Source: Poa pratensis (lineage: Eukaryota; Streptophyta; Magnoliopsida; Poales; Poaceae). From it: a stretch of DNA of 64,000 bases. The DNA lies in the NCBI GenBank assembly GCA_947311845.1, contig CAMZMU010000060.1:360802-424801 (forward strand), in the 5' to 3' direction. Below the pieces are notes generated by a model, which ran no database searches, was not told the origin of the DNA, and was given only the letters and a program-made list of their open reading frames with translations. The translations under genes and the position numbers were made by a program. Positions 22,931 to 32,771 of this stretch are shown here, in pieces (positions within the stretch are counted from its first letter, which is position 1; each line of letters starts with the position of its first letter).

Positions 22931-22940
22931 CTTTTATAGG
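22931..22940 (-). promoter_or_regulatory. TATA box for antisense ORF 2
   Basis: Minus-strand CCTATAAAAG, about 60-90 bases upstream of the candidate start codons at 22870 and 22846, with a CT-rich stretch between. Confidence 0.45.
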
Positions 22941-23289
22941 CCTCCCACGCTCCACCTACCCCTTGACGCTACGGCTGCTGCAGTAATGGGAGCGCGTTTT
23001 GCAAAAAACTCGTTCTCATTCACACGGACGCGACACGAAGACAAGGAGGAAACAAGATCTTCTTCATTTACAAGGACTACAAGGGGACGATCTTTTTTAC
23101 AACAAAAAGGTTGGCTCCCATCGAGCAAGGAGCACCGCCGTACAATGGAAGACGCTACTTCCAGAAATACGTCGTCAAGGCCGCGGGAGGAGGTCAACGA
23201 GATCTCCATGGCGCCCGTCCGAAGCTCCTCGCCTTCAGGAAGACGAGCTCCCCTCGACCTTGATGTCAGATGAGTTTTCCTCATCTTCA

Positions 23290-23819
23290 TCCTCGTCGTA
23301 GGAGCTCGAACTGCCGCTGCTGCTCTCCATGCAGCACTCCACGTCCGCCATCGACACCGAAGATCTTCACGGAGAGCGTCGCATCTCCGTCGTACCGGAA
23401 CACCAAGCATTGCCCCCGGACAGGCGGCGGGCACGGGAGAACGACTTCCACCCCGGACCCAGAAGCATGGCGCCTTCAGTGGTGCGCTCCGCCATGGCCC
23501 AGGAGGGGCCATTGGGGCAGCCTTCCACTTGCAGCCAGAAGCCGGAGGGTCCGATGTCCTCCGTCGCCATCGCGAAGGAATCCGGCAGGAGAAGCCGGCT
23601 GCGAGGCCTGTGGTTCAGATCCACGATGAACTCGAACGGCGCGAAGCTGGTATGAACCATGCTCCTAGGAGGGGGAGCAGCGGTGCCGCGGCCTCCACGG
23701 CCGCCGCGACCGCGAATCCCACGACCTCGCGGAACAGCTCGACCACGAGTGGAGGGGCCACTCTCCGCAGCAGCTGAAGAAGAACGAGGGCGCCCAACTC
23801 CTCTCCTCGCTCTCGCCAT
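23290..23819 (-). pseudogene. Tat antisense ORF 1, B3-like DNA-binding domain, frameshifted
   Basis: The minus-strand frame opens at 23819 with MARARRGVGR and a Gly/Arg-rich N-terminus. From about codon 62 it has the outline of a plant B3 domain: FEFIVDLNHRPRSRLLLPDS, WLQVEGCPNGPSWAMAE, then GPGWKSFSRARRL. After a frame change near 23420 it continues with CLVFRYDGDATLSVKIFG, the usual end of a B3 fold, and in yet another frame an acidic Ser/Asp/Glu tail. B3 domains bind DNA in plant transcription factors. It lies antisense inside the retrotransposon with its own TATA box. At least two frameshifts make this copy a pseudogene. It is not a close copy of the nearby B3 gene at 26427. Confidence 0.6.
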
Positions 23820-23890
23820 TGGCGCTGGCAGCTTGTGGGGAGGCCTGGAGTTGGACTGAGGAAGAAGATGAACAAAAGCCAGGGCGCCTC

Positions 23891-23900
23891 GCTTTTATAG
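23891..23900 (-). promoter_or_regulatory. TATA box for antisense B3-like ORF
   Basis: Minus-strand CTATAAAAGC about 75 bases before the start codon at 23819. Confidence 0.5.
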
Positions 23901-24107
23901 CCGCGGCTGCACCTCTGTCAGCGTCTCCTCGGTTCTTCCGTTATGGGAATCGAGGGGGCCATCGCAGTTATTCCCCCAGCGGAGTAACTCCAAGACCTTC
24001 AAGGCCATCAATGAAGCAGAGCAAGGAAGACCAGGTGCCCGGGACCCACTTTGACCTATCTTTAGGCCATGGCCCCGGCAGCTGGAGCAAGAGCCGCCGG
24101 GACCATG

Positions 24108-24119
24108 CCCGGGGGCTAC
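24108..24119 (+). other. Polypurine tract of the Tat element
   Basis: CCCGGGGGCTAC abuts the TG of the 3' LTR. The minus-oriented related element has the equivalent GGGGGCTAC next to its LTR (42949-42960), which supports the assignment. Confidence 0.6.
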
Positions 24120-25048
24120 TGTCGCAGCAGTGGAACATGGGGTTCCCCTAGTACTGCCAAAGTGGGTCCACCCCATGTGGGCCCAAGATGAAGATGGACA
24201 AGACCAAGACTCAAGTCAAGCTGGCGGGTTCACCGTCAGGACACGCAAGGCCTACGTCGACAAAGGGCTCCGGTCCTGGGGACCTTCCGGGTCCCCGAAT
24301 CAAGCAAGAAGGCCAGGAAGGACCCGAGAGCCCGAGTTCCCGGCAGGAGGCCAGGCTCCCTCTCGGGTACTCCCCATGTCCTGTGGATAAGCACTCCACC
24401 TCACCGCAGAAGACTTGGGAAGCAAGGCGAAGGCAGCGCGGGCGGGAAGCACGCCCGTGGTGGTGTCAGCTCCTGTCCACCCCAAGGCGGACGCTCCCAC
24501 CTAACCCAAAGGAGACGCTAGGCTGAGGAGAGGCCACGTCTCCTCCTAAACTAGATGAGGAGGGTCCTTCACCCGAAGGTCCCTCATGCCCCTCACGTGA
24601 CCCTGTGGCAACCCCTTAGCCTATAAAAGGAGGACCAAGGCACGGAGGAAGGGGAGGACGAACACAAGGTCGAACCAAGGCACAAGTCGGACCAGAGCAA
24701 GACTAGACTAGGGCTGCGAAGGTAGAGGGGAAGATGATCTCCTCCGGGTCAGGATCTGTCCTTCTTCTACCTCCAGCCAAAACCTTCCGGGTACCCATCC
24801 GGGAGGTTCCATTGTAAGCTACACTATGAAGAACCCATCAATCCATACATGCAGGAGTAGGGCTTTTAGCCTCCGGGCGGCCTGAACCTGGGTAGCTCCT
24901 TGTGTCCCTTTGGTTGCACGGTTTGATCATGGAGAGAGAGCTTGATCTAGACTCTGCGTGAGAAGACGATTCTCAGCCTCCTTCCGCCCGTGCCGAACCT
25001 AAAAGGGGGTATCCTATACTCCTGGTGTCCGTGCATCGAGACACGACA
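24120..25048 (+). repeat. 3' LTR of the Tat element (929 bp)
   Basis: Begins TGTCGCAGCAGTGG and ends ACACGACA. The minus-strand Tat copy carries the matching LTR at 52332-53243, very similar by eye. A TATA box (CCTATAAAAGG, about 24618) followed by a purine-rich leader marks the promoter. The next bases, TCTAC, would be the target duplication; its partner is lost with the 5' end. Confidence 0.85.
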
Positions 25049-26205
25049 TCTACCTATCGCCATGCCTTGGAACATCAAGCGATGAGGATGACCAAGAGTC
25101 GAGGACGACTCTTTTCCAAGGGGGGGAGATGATGTAGGCCAACCTACGGCTCCTACAACAAGTGGCCCAATGACAAGAGCAAGAGTCAAAGCTCTACATG
25201 ATAATGTGAATTCACTCATATCTATGTGTGATCTCGACACTCCGTTGAATGGGTTGCTACTTCATTCGGATACTTTGTGCATACTCAGGAACCACCTTGA
25301 CGACGACCCACAATGGAGTGGCGAAGATGACCAAGAGAAGACACAAGAAGATGGCCAAGAGAGCAGCCAAGAAGAAGAAGAAGACCAAACTACATCGGGC
25401 GGTACTACCGGACATGACCCGGTACTACCGCCACCGCCTGATGTGTCACCAGCCAGAGAGGCTACCGGGGCCGGTACTACCGCACCTTGCCGCCCCGGTA
25501 CTACCGCCACATGCCGGCGCGGTACTACCGCGTCCACTACCGCGCCTACTACCGGATCTCCCAGGAGCTACGGGTATCGTCGAGTTTCATCCCTGTAGTG
25601 ACCCCGGCACTGGCCCGGTACTACCGCACGCCCGGTACTACCGGGCCCCAGCCGGTACTACCGCTGCGGGGCGAGCCTGCGCGCTGAAACGGCTCTCGTG
25701 CCTTATAATCTTGTCCCCTTTTGGATCTAGACTATAAATAGTGCGTCCCCTTCCTAGGCTTAGGGTTAGACTATGATTTGGGATTAGAGTAGAGCCTTGC
25801 TCCTTCTTCTCAAAGTGTTTCTTTCCTCCTATGGAGATGAATCAAGGCGTCCACATGTGGAGATGAACAAAGGCCTCCCCTTGTGGAGAAGATCCCTGCG
25901 TGGATACCAAGGCTTCCGCTTGTAGTTGCGATTTCTTGCCAATCTTTCATCCTAGGGTGATTCTATTGTGTTGGTTGGATTGACCAATTGGACAAACAAT
26001 CCTAAGATTAAGTTGTGCTTGGGAGAGGAGAATTGGGGGCTGCCCTAGGGGATTTGTTACCAATTGAATCTTGCTGAGTTGCTACTTGCTAGTTATCTTT
26101 GATTTGCTAGTTTTCCCCTCTTTGTGTTCTTGTGTTCATCACTTGTTCTTCGTGTTCATCGATTCCTCCACACAAATCCGTGAAAATCAGGACCAACCTA
26201 CATCA
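25049..26205 (+). mobile_element. 3' end of a CRM-like gypsy element: pol tail plus LTR
   Basis: 25049-25129 matches the pol end of the minus-strand element at 45806-45890. The LTR (25130-26205, 1076 bp) starts TGATGTAGG and ends CCTACATCA. The pol frame runs on into the LTR with SGPMTRARVKALHDNVNSLI, a feature described for centromeric (CRM) chromoviruses. Part of the LTR is packed with GGTACTACCG repeats (25400-25670). A TATA box, CTATAAATAG, is at about 25732. The remainder of the element lay upstream and is missing. Confidence 0.75.
25400..25672 (+). repeat. Irregular GGTACTACCG repeats inside LTR
   Basis: The decamer GGTACTACCG, often preceded by CC, recurs about a dozen times at irregular spacing. 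The minus-strand LTR copy has the complementary but more diverged array (45240-45530). It gives repeated Tyr-Tyr-Arg or Val-Leu-Pro peptides in two frames, which need not be translated. Confidence 0.75.
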
Positions 26206-26426
26206 TATAGATATATATAAAATGTTAACGAGTTAGAGTGATTCGAACACGAGACCTCGTGCTGAACAGGTGAACTGTTTGCCTTACCAAAACTATGTAG
26301 ACCGTGGGCGAGCATATTTAAAAGAGTACCATCATGTTCACCACAATGCATCATTACAGAGGGGCACATTCACCTCTGTACATAACCGTTTTGTTAACAT
26401 ATATATGTAACCTAACAGCCACCATT
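26206..26426. other. Downstream flank of B3 gene, possible tRNA-derived SINE trace
   Basis: AT-rich DNA between the LTR and the stop of the B3 gene. On the minus strand GTTCGAATC (26240-26248) resembles a pol III B box, but no clear A box or tail accompanies it. Confidence 0.3.
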
Positions 26427-26831
26427 TTAATACGGCTCGCACTCATATTCTTCCTCCAGTGATGGGTGATAACCTGCACACCTGATCATCTTCTCGCAGC
26501 AAGTGTAATCGAATACGAGCACCTTCAGGGATCTGGTGTCAAGCCTCTTGAATACTATGAAGTATCCTATCTTCAAGTCATGGGCGTTGACAAACTCTGG
26601 CCATCCTCCATCTAGAACAATCTTCCCGTCTAGCTCCTTCACGTCGACATCCCAGATGCAGGTATTGGAGGGCTTCAGCTTGATGGTCTCTGGGCACTCA
26701 CCATCAAACCAGGGCCAAAACCGACTAGGGATGATAAGTTTCTCTAAGCCTGCTGGTAACAGCACCTTGCAGAATTGGTCAGGGGTCTTCTCCTCATGGG
26801 TGTGCTGAACCTGCTTCGGTGGCCTCCCCAT
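26427..26831 (-). CDS. Small B3-domain protein (REM-like), 134 aa
   Basis: One uninterrupted exon encodes a protein that is almost entirely a B3 DNA-binding domain (residues about 18-115). Landmarks: DQFCKVLLPAGLEKLIIPSR at the N-end of the fold, DVDVKELDGKIVLDGGWPEF in the middle, and LKVLVFDYTCCEKMI at the end; the last phrase matches the usual FKV-IFD-SGCEK ending of grass REM-type B3 proteins. B3 proteins bind DNA in the nucleus as transcription regulators; the target is unknown. The ATG at 26831 is chosen because it opens the frame just after a clear splice acceptor (26904). Most family members are longer with two or more B3 domains, so this may be a short paralogue or a fragment. No stop or frameshift is seen. 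Confidence 0.75.
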   Translation of the reverse strand: MGRPPKQVQHTHEEKTPDQFCKVLLPAGLEKLIIPSRFWPWFDGECPETIKLKPSNTCIWDVDVKELDGKIVLDGGWPEFVNAHDLKIGYFIVFKRLDTRSLKVLVFDYTCCEKMIRCAGYHPSLEEEYECEPY

Positions 26832-27895
26832 CCGGGCAGCGGAGTGCTCTCCTATTTATTTCAATGATGGGCTCTCTCCAAGCCTGAGCTTCTTGGCTGA
26901 ACACTGCACAAAAAATGGCCTCGATCATATAATGTTTGTGGCTACACACCATGCATAGTTGCAAAAATAAACATATTCAAAGAGATCTGACAAAGACACA
27001 CATCTCCTTGTTCTTCTCAAACATACAATCTGAACATTAAACTTCTAAATCTAGCTGACTGGCCGATATATCAACTTCATCAAATTATCAAAGTCCATCA
27101 GGCATAATGCATGTATGCTAGACAGACCCATACACACCCGACAGATATAAGTAATCTAAACAGCAGTATGGGGATAAACCAACCAAGCATGCATCACATA
27201 ATCATGCTTAATAGGAGGCAGAAATGTGAATTATTAAGGAGATAGAACTCAAATCTAGTTAGCTAGCATGAGAGCCATGCATAATGTTGCCCAGGTCTAG
27301 TTCATCTTCGGCCATTCGGCCACCACAGAATGCAAGGCAAACAACAACAAAATCATCATCGCAACAAACAGACCACCCAAGGAATACATGCCCACTGGCC
27401 TCACACAAATCATCATGGGCCGTGGATCGAGCTAGTGCCAAATTTGAATAATTATTTTGCTTACTCTGTTCCCGGTATAGATCTATTCCCGAAACAGGCT
27501 TGCATGTAAGCGTAATCTACACAAACGAGTAAAATGCCCTAGATGAGAACTACTCAACACCAGACAATGCTAAGCCACAGCTAATAAAAGTTTTTCGCAT
27601 CGCATCTATCATATAATATATACCCTAGGGAGTGGGGATTACATACCGCAATTGCCACAGCGAGCGGGCCGCGAGAGGAACGTTTAAGGGTGCGCCGCCG
27701 TCTTAATTAGATGAGTTTTACGCTGCGCCGACCCCGCAGCCGTAAAAGAGGGAGACGAAGCCGTGCCGCAGTGGTGGTCGCCGATGATGTGATGTAGGCA
27801 GTACTGGATGTAGGAGGCGAGAGGGCGAGAGATCGATTTTGAGAAGAACAAAGCGATATTGGATGTAGGAGGCGAGAGGGGCGAGAGATATAGAT
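26832..27895 (-). promoter_or_regulatory. B3 gene 5' UTR with intron, and promoter
   Basis: On the minus strand a donor TGCG/GTATGT (exon end 27647) and an acceptor TTTGTGCAG (next exon from 26903) define a 743-bp intron in the 5' UTR. The first exon would start near 27860, below a TATA-like CTATATC (about 27887-27893) in a CT-rich stretch. A 27-bp phrase containing GATGTAGGAGGCGAGAG is duplicated at about 27806 and 27858. Exon limits are inferred from signals only. Confidence 0.5.
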
Positions 27896-28514
27896 GGATA
27901 GGTGGCCGCTGAGGGAATAAATGCAGCTTCTCTCGGAAGGAACGAGGCCACGTTCCAGTGAAAAGGTGGGGTCCGGTCCTACATATCAGTGACATAGGGC
28001 GTGTTGGTTACGATCAAATTTACTTGTCCTCATCGGTGCTGTGCACACCAAAATTGCTTTTAAATCTCAGGCTAAACATAGCCCATTTTGTTGCAATTTG
28101 AGAACGAAATTTAGAAGTTCCAAAGAAAATCTGAAAATATCAAAATCTGACAAATTTGGTGGATGATTCCACTCTCGTTCGATGCGCAGGACCTGATAAA
28201 TTCATGTGCAAATGGGCACCCGACAGAAGTGCACACCAGCTCGATCGACATATCTCTGCCAATTGGGTGTAAGATCAAATTGAAACCTGGTACCAGCAGC
28301 TGATCTGGACAATAACGGCGATAACCACTGTCGTAGAACTCCATCTTATGAAGCTGCTGTAAACCCTGTCACCGCCGATCAGTGTTGCTCTGTCAATCAG
28401 AGGCCTCGAGGATCAGCAATACATGGTTAATGAACGTTGAAGGCAGCACGAAGTACAGAAGCGAGAAAGCGTTCAAATAAACTGATGCAAGCTACCTGCT
28501 AACAACTTATTATG
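27896..28514. other. No gene recognised
   Basis: A minus-strand open frame at 28111-28344 (77 codons) has no family I recognise. With the downstream solo LTR and MITE removed, this stretch would directly follow the DUF295 remnant and could be its 3' flank. Confidence 0.35.
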
Positions 28515-29441
28515 TGATATGGGGTGGCCCGATCTTCTTATTGAGCACGTCGATGGATGGTGGATAACTCGCGAGACGCTGACTATCTCTCCGGCTGTTC
28601 CCCCGTTGCCAATGCAACAGATCTTCAACCCAATGAATATTCGCAATTCCCAGTGGAACAGACGACAACACTCAAACTTTTCTAAAGTAAACACCAGATC
28701 GAAACGAATTGGTGTGGATAAATTCAGATGAATGCTTGGAGCAGTTTGATCCTAAAATTCTAGGGTTTATGTTTAACGTAGTCTAAAAACGAAAAGCCAC
28801 AAATTACATGCCTAATATAAAGGCTGCTGGACGTCCAACATAGGGTTGGACTCGAAATCAATCTTATCTCTAACTTTCCTAACTTGAAAGGACTCTATTT
28901 GGAATCTGGCAGAAACGACCGTAGACTTGTTTTGATCACGCCGCCTTTTCTGTCGCGAACCGGTAGTTGACGCCCTACCCATAGGAAAGCCCTTGTAATT
29001 ATCTTTCCAGCAATTGCTTATTTGCCTTATTTGGAGTCCGTATGAGGAAATATTGCTCATTTGAAATTCGGTACTTCTGTCCAAACCGAATCTAAACCAA
29101 TTTTGAATCCGAATTGGAGATGATCTTTCCTTGTTTGCAGCAACCCTCCTTTGCGTGATGGCTCCACTTCCTCCCTCGCCTCCCTCGTGCTACCAACCTC
29201 GATGGTTGTCAATGATCTTCATTCCTCGCGCGCACCTTCTTCTCCATGCGCCATGCTCTCCATTAACTCAAACCTAATGATATAAGAATACAATAACTTA
29301 GGTAGTATAACATTCCTATAAATCAAAGTATCATGTCCAACTAGGAATGAGTTCACCTTATAATAATCATCGGTTAGGATTAATATTTCCTTCCAGTTCG
29401 AGCATGGATAATCTCCATAATCCACCGATATATCGTCATCA
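28515..29441 (-). mobile_element. Solo LTR of a CRM-like element (927 bp)
   Basis: On the minus strand it begins TGATGACGATAT and ends GGCCACCCCATATCA, resembling the ends and the length of the CRM-like LTR at 32772-33696 (925 bp), but much diverged. It is flanked by a perfect 5-bp duplication TTATG (28510-28514 and 29442-29446). No internal element sequence is present, so unequal recombination between two LTRs is the likely origin. Confidence 0.75.
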
Positions 29442-29446
29442 TTATG

Positions 29447-29639
29447 TCTTTCATTTTTACCTATAACAAGCCTTCCATCGTCCATTTCCATTGAAGAAAC
29501 CACCAGCTTTTCATCACGATTTTACAAACACAAAACAGCCCAGGAAACAAAAGAACATATAGCAATCCTACGACCCAAAGCACCAATCCAGAGCATAAAA
29601 ACATCCCAGCAACTTCTGAACCTTACAAAGAAGTACTAA
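29447..29639 (-). pseudogene. Possible 3' continuation of the DUF295 locus
   Basis: Between solo LTR and MITE. On the minus strand a short frame (VVSSMEMDDGRLVIGKNERH) runs to the LTR insertion and, with the LTR removed, would continue briefly to a stop. No domain is recognised; it may be UTR of the DUF295 gene. Confidence 0.25.
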
Positions 29640-29944
29640 GGCCTCCTTTGATTTGAAGGATTTTCATAGGATTTCTATAGGATTTGGTTCCTCTGGATTT
29701 TTTCCTTTCATACACGTTTGATTCAAAGGATGCTATCCTATAGGAAACAATCCTGTAGGAATTTCCTAGCACGTTTTCATGGAAAATCAAACATGAGCTC
29801 CAACCTCATGTTAAAATTCCTACGTTGCAATCAAACATCAAATGTGAGATTTCCTTTGTCCATAGGATCTGTCCGGTCATGACATCCTATTCCTTTATAC
29901 TTCATATTCCTTTGATTTTCCTACCCTTCAAATCAAAGGAGGCC
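29640..29944. mobile_element. Harbinger-type MITE (305 bp)
   Basis: Terminal inverted repeats GGCCTCCTTTGATTTGAAGG and its complement bound the element, flanked by the 3-bp duplication TAA on both sides (29637-29639, 29945-29947). TWA duplications and size fit PIF/Harbinger-derived MITEs. The interior has no coding capacity. Confidence 0.85.
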
Positions 29945-30004
29945 TAACAGAACAAGAGGATAATTTTTGCAGGATGAAATACTAAAGCCATGCAAACAAC
30001 TACA

Positions 30005-30278
30005 TCACCTAATCAATCTCACCTTACGTAGCAGTATTTTGTTGGAAACACGATCGATCGGTGGATCAATCAAAGTGCGGATATTTCCTACACTAGGCTT
30101 AAACCATATCGCCACCTGTCTGGCAATTTCCCAACCAGCTTGTTGAAGGAAGATGACTCCCGCGAGCTCAGTTTCCTTTGCCTTCAGGTTGCAGCGGCGA
30201 ATCTGAGGAAATGGTGTTACAGTGAATGAATGGTATGATGTGTACACACAGTTTGGCCTCAGGAATGGAAACAAGGTG
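30005..30278 (-). pseudogene. DUF295 gene remnant, C-terminal segment
   Basis: The minus frame continues the gene after the mini-CACTA: RPNCVYTSYHSFTV corresponds to the region after the LGTHSLFLG motif of DUF295 proteins, and IARQVAIWFKPSV to their usual end. It reads on to a stop at 30005, probably past the original one. It joins 30993-31121 without a frame change when the CACTA and one target copy are removed. Confidence 0.7.
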
Positions 30279-30992
30279 CACTAGTAGGAACTGCCTTTCT
30301 GTGGATCCACATTTTTTGGCGCACCAAATAATCATGCGCCACAAAAAATATTTCTGTGGCGCATTGTTTTGCGCACAAAAACCACGTTCGCCACAGAAAG
30401 ACACATTTCTGTGGCGCATGAGGGCCATGCGCCACAGAAAGACACATTGTTGTGACGCACATTCCACATGCGCCACAGAAATAGGTCTTTCTGTGGCGCA
30501 CAATCCCATGCACGGAGTTTAGTGCGCCACAGGTATTTGTGGTCAGATATTTTGAAATTTGGAGATAGAATACCTGTGGCGCACTGTGGTCTGGTGCGCC
30601 ACAAGTAACGTGGAGATATTTTGAAATTCTCTCTCTACCTTATCTGCACCTACCTCCACGATTTGTCTCCACCACACACACACTGCTTTTCTTTCCCTTA
30701 TCTTTTCTTTCCCTTATCTCCACCTACCTCTCGTCCTCTCCAGCACACACGCACACAACACATCACGCACGTAGCTTCGGACCTACCGACGACGCCGTCC
30801 GCCACTGCCTCTCTCTGCACCACACATTTTCTGTGGCGCGTGGTGGATGATGTGCCACAAAAATATTTCTGTGGCGCATGGTTGGGGTGCGCCACAGAAA
30901 AATAATTTAGTGGCGAGACTTTTGTGGCACACCCACCATGCGCCACAGAATTTGTTTTTGATGCGTCACTAAAGGCCTATTTCCTACTAGTG
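30279..30992. mobile_element. Mini-CACTA transposon (714 bp)
   Basis: Ends are CACTAGTAGGAA and its complement TTCCTACTAGTG, flanked by the 3-bp duplication GTG (30276-30278, 30993-30995), as expected for CACTA elements. Both arms are filled with sub-terminal repeats in both orientations around GCGCCACAGAAA. A unique GC-poor core of about 200 bp (30620-30830) lies between. No transposase is present. It is inserted in the DUF295 coding sequence. Confidence 0.9.
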
Positions 30993-31121
30993 GTGCTATG
31001 AGGATTTGTGCTAGACAGTATGTTCAGGTTCATCGGATAATTAATTCCAAGGAAAAGAGAGTGTGTGCCGAGATTGTCAACACGCCTCCAAAGGAAGTTG
31101 CCAGGTCCAACAGAGCTAGGA
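30993..31121 (-). pseudogene. DUF295 gene remnant, segment with LGTHSLFLG motif
   Basis: Read on the minus strand with its neighbours this gives WRRVDNLGTHSLFLGINYPM, a close match to the W-x-V-x-x-LG-x-x-x-LFLG signature of plant DUF295 (KIB1-4 beta-propeller) proteins. The frame is open. It is bounded by the retroposon on one side and the mini-CACTA on the other. Confidence 0.8.
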
Positions 31122-32545
31122 AGCTAGCTGAGAAGAGTTTTGCCCCTGTGGCGTCTTGACCTTGTGTCGTCCCTTCCTTGACCTCCACCCTAACTCCCTG
31201 CTCCGGCCACCCTCCCTCCCCTCGCTGGCGGCCACGGTGGCCGGCGGTGAGGGGGAGGGGGGTTCGGGATCTCCTAGTTAGGTTTTTCCTTTTCGTTTTT
31301 CTTTCCAATAAATCAGATCTGAGATCGTCTTGCACTCTCCTTCCCCTTTTCGTTCTGACCGAGGTGGCCGAGGCGGCGGCGTTTGGAGATGGCGAGGGTC
31401 TCGGAGCTGTGGTCCCTTGGCGGGATCTGGTGCCTCCCCAGCTGGGGAAGTCGTCCTCCAGGCCTCCCTATGGCGGTTGCTTCCGGCCGATCTGCGCTGT
31501 CCAGTGCGGGCTCTTCGGCTCGTTTGAGACCTGCCTACTACTTTGCGGATGCATGCCGGAGTATGCTGAGCTCACGACAAGACCAACGCTGGATTGGGTA
31601 CACATCAGCGCGGTGGATTCAGATTCAAGCATGTTGTTGGGATTGTGGCTTCCGGATGAGCTTGGGTGGCCGGCGAGATGGCAATCTGGGAGTTCTTCTT
31701 GGCTTTCGTCACCCACGCATAGACAGTGTATGCGTACAAGTCTTATGCCCATCCCCTCCTCTGATTCTCCAGGTTATAGCGACTGTTTTTTTCTCCTGGG
31801 GTATGTTTGGATTGCTAGCAGCTACATCACTTCACCATATGCTTATAAGAGGAATCTGAAGGCGAGGGATTTGTGCCATCTCTTCCTGTTGGTCAACTGC
31901 ATGCAATATCACCACCATTTTTGTATCGTCATCATGGTGGTGACTACCAATTCTGGTGAGGTGGCCTGGAAGACTCAGTTTGATGCATTTGAGGCAAGCT
32001 TGGTGACTTATCTATGGCCTCAATGCTTGTTGGTGAGGTGGAACACAAAAATCAAGTACTTTGCTGCATTTGGATCAGAAATGGGTTCGAAGATGCTTCA
32101 GGTGAGGACGTTAGAGCCTTTCCATTCGGGTTGTTCCACCGATGGCGGGTGAGAGCGCCATCGTTGCTGGTCCTCAGATTTAATGGAAGGGACAAGTTGC
32201 TGCCGAGCTCGGTGAAGCATACAACAGATCTTCAGCTCGGCTCTTTTCAACCTCAAGTGCACAAGCCTATCAGAACTTTGGGAGAGCCGCCAGGTTACTA
32301 TAGGCAAGCACATGATGTGAGGCCCTCGAAGACTGTGGTTGTGGTTGCGCGTCGGGGTTCTCGCCTGATCCGCCATCAGGCTCCTTCTACAGTCTTACCT
32401 CGTTCTCCTTTGGAGCATCTTTTTGAGCTTCTCCTTTGTAGGTTGCAAAGTTTGTATTACTTAACTTCGCTTGTCGAAGTTCCTCACCTTGTATTTGTGC
32501 TTTAATATCTTTATAAATCTGCTGTTCAAAAAAAAAAAAAAAAAA
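31122..32545 (+). mobile_element. Poly(A)-tailed non-LTR retroposon (~1.42 kb)
   Basis: An 18-base A run (32528-32545) ends the element, and AACAGAGCTAGGA is present on both sides (31109-31121 and 32544-32556), a typical target duplication from target-primed reverse transcription. The 5' third is GC-rich like a LINE leader. A 324-codon frame (31178-32152) has no RT or endonuclease domain. Best reading: an internally deleted, non-autonomous LINE derivative; a processed pseudogene is the alternative. Confidence 0.75.
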
Positions 32546-32556
32546 CAGAGCTAGGA

Positions 32557-32771
32557 TCCTTCTCCAACACGTGGATGCTTGAATTAGGGTACTCGCATAG
32601 GTTAAGCCCATTCTTCTCATAGGGAATGTCCTGATGGTGGTATCTGCGCGCAAAGGTGACCCCCAAGCCTTGCATGCCATATTCTTGAAGAATGGTCATC
32701 AAGCGTTCCCCGTCGGCTGATAGAGCGAGGAAACAGAAGCCTTGCAGCAATCCCACGAAAGGCGGTGGGAT
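32557..32771 (-). pseudogene. DUF295 gene remnant, middle segment
   Basis: The minus frame reads LLQGFCFLALSADGERLM onward to HVLEKDPSS and runs straight into the next segment once the retroposon is removed. It has no stops. It abuts the CRM-like element, whose target duplication copy is GGGAT (32767-32771). Confidence 0.7.

Larger units (their letters stand above)
16789..25048 (+). mobile_element. Tat/Grande-type Ty3-gypsy retrotransposon, 5'-truncated
   Basis: Order on +: gag zinc knuckle, aspartic protease, RT, RNase H, a second (archaeal-like) RNase H, integrase, a 2.7-kb region with antisense ORFs, polypurine tract, 3' LTR. The two RNase H domains and antisense ORFs before the 3' LTR are known features of the Tat lineage. 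The 5' LTR, leader and most of gag are missing; homology to the minus-strand copy (48857-52331) begins at 16789. Several frameshifts and stops break the polyprotein. It ends inside the pol end of a CRM-like element (25049-26205), so it was inserted there. Confidence 0.85.

Noticed and set aside
25249..25737. 162-codon frame rich in VLP and RYYR
   Set aside because: Produced by the GGTACTACCG repeats in the LTR; no domain.
26236..26300. tRNA gene on the minus strand
   Set aside because: A B-box-like GTTCGAATC is present, but no cloverleaf with an acceptor stem could be drawn.
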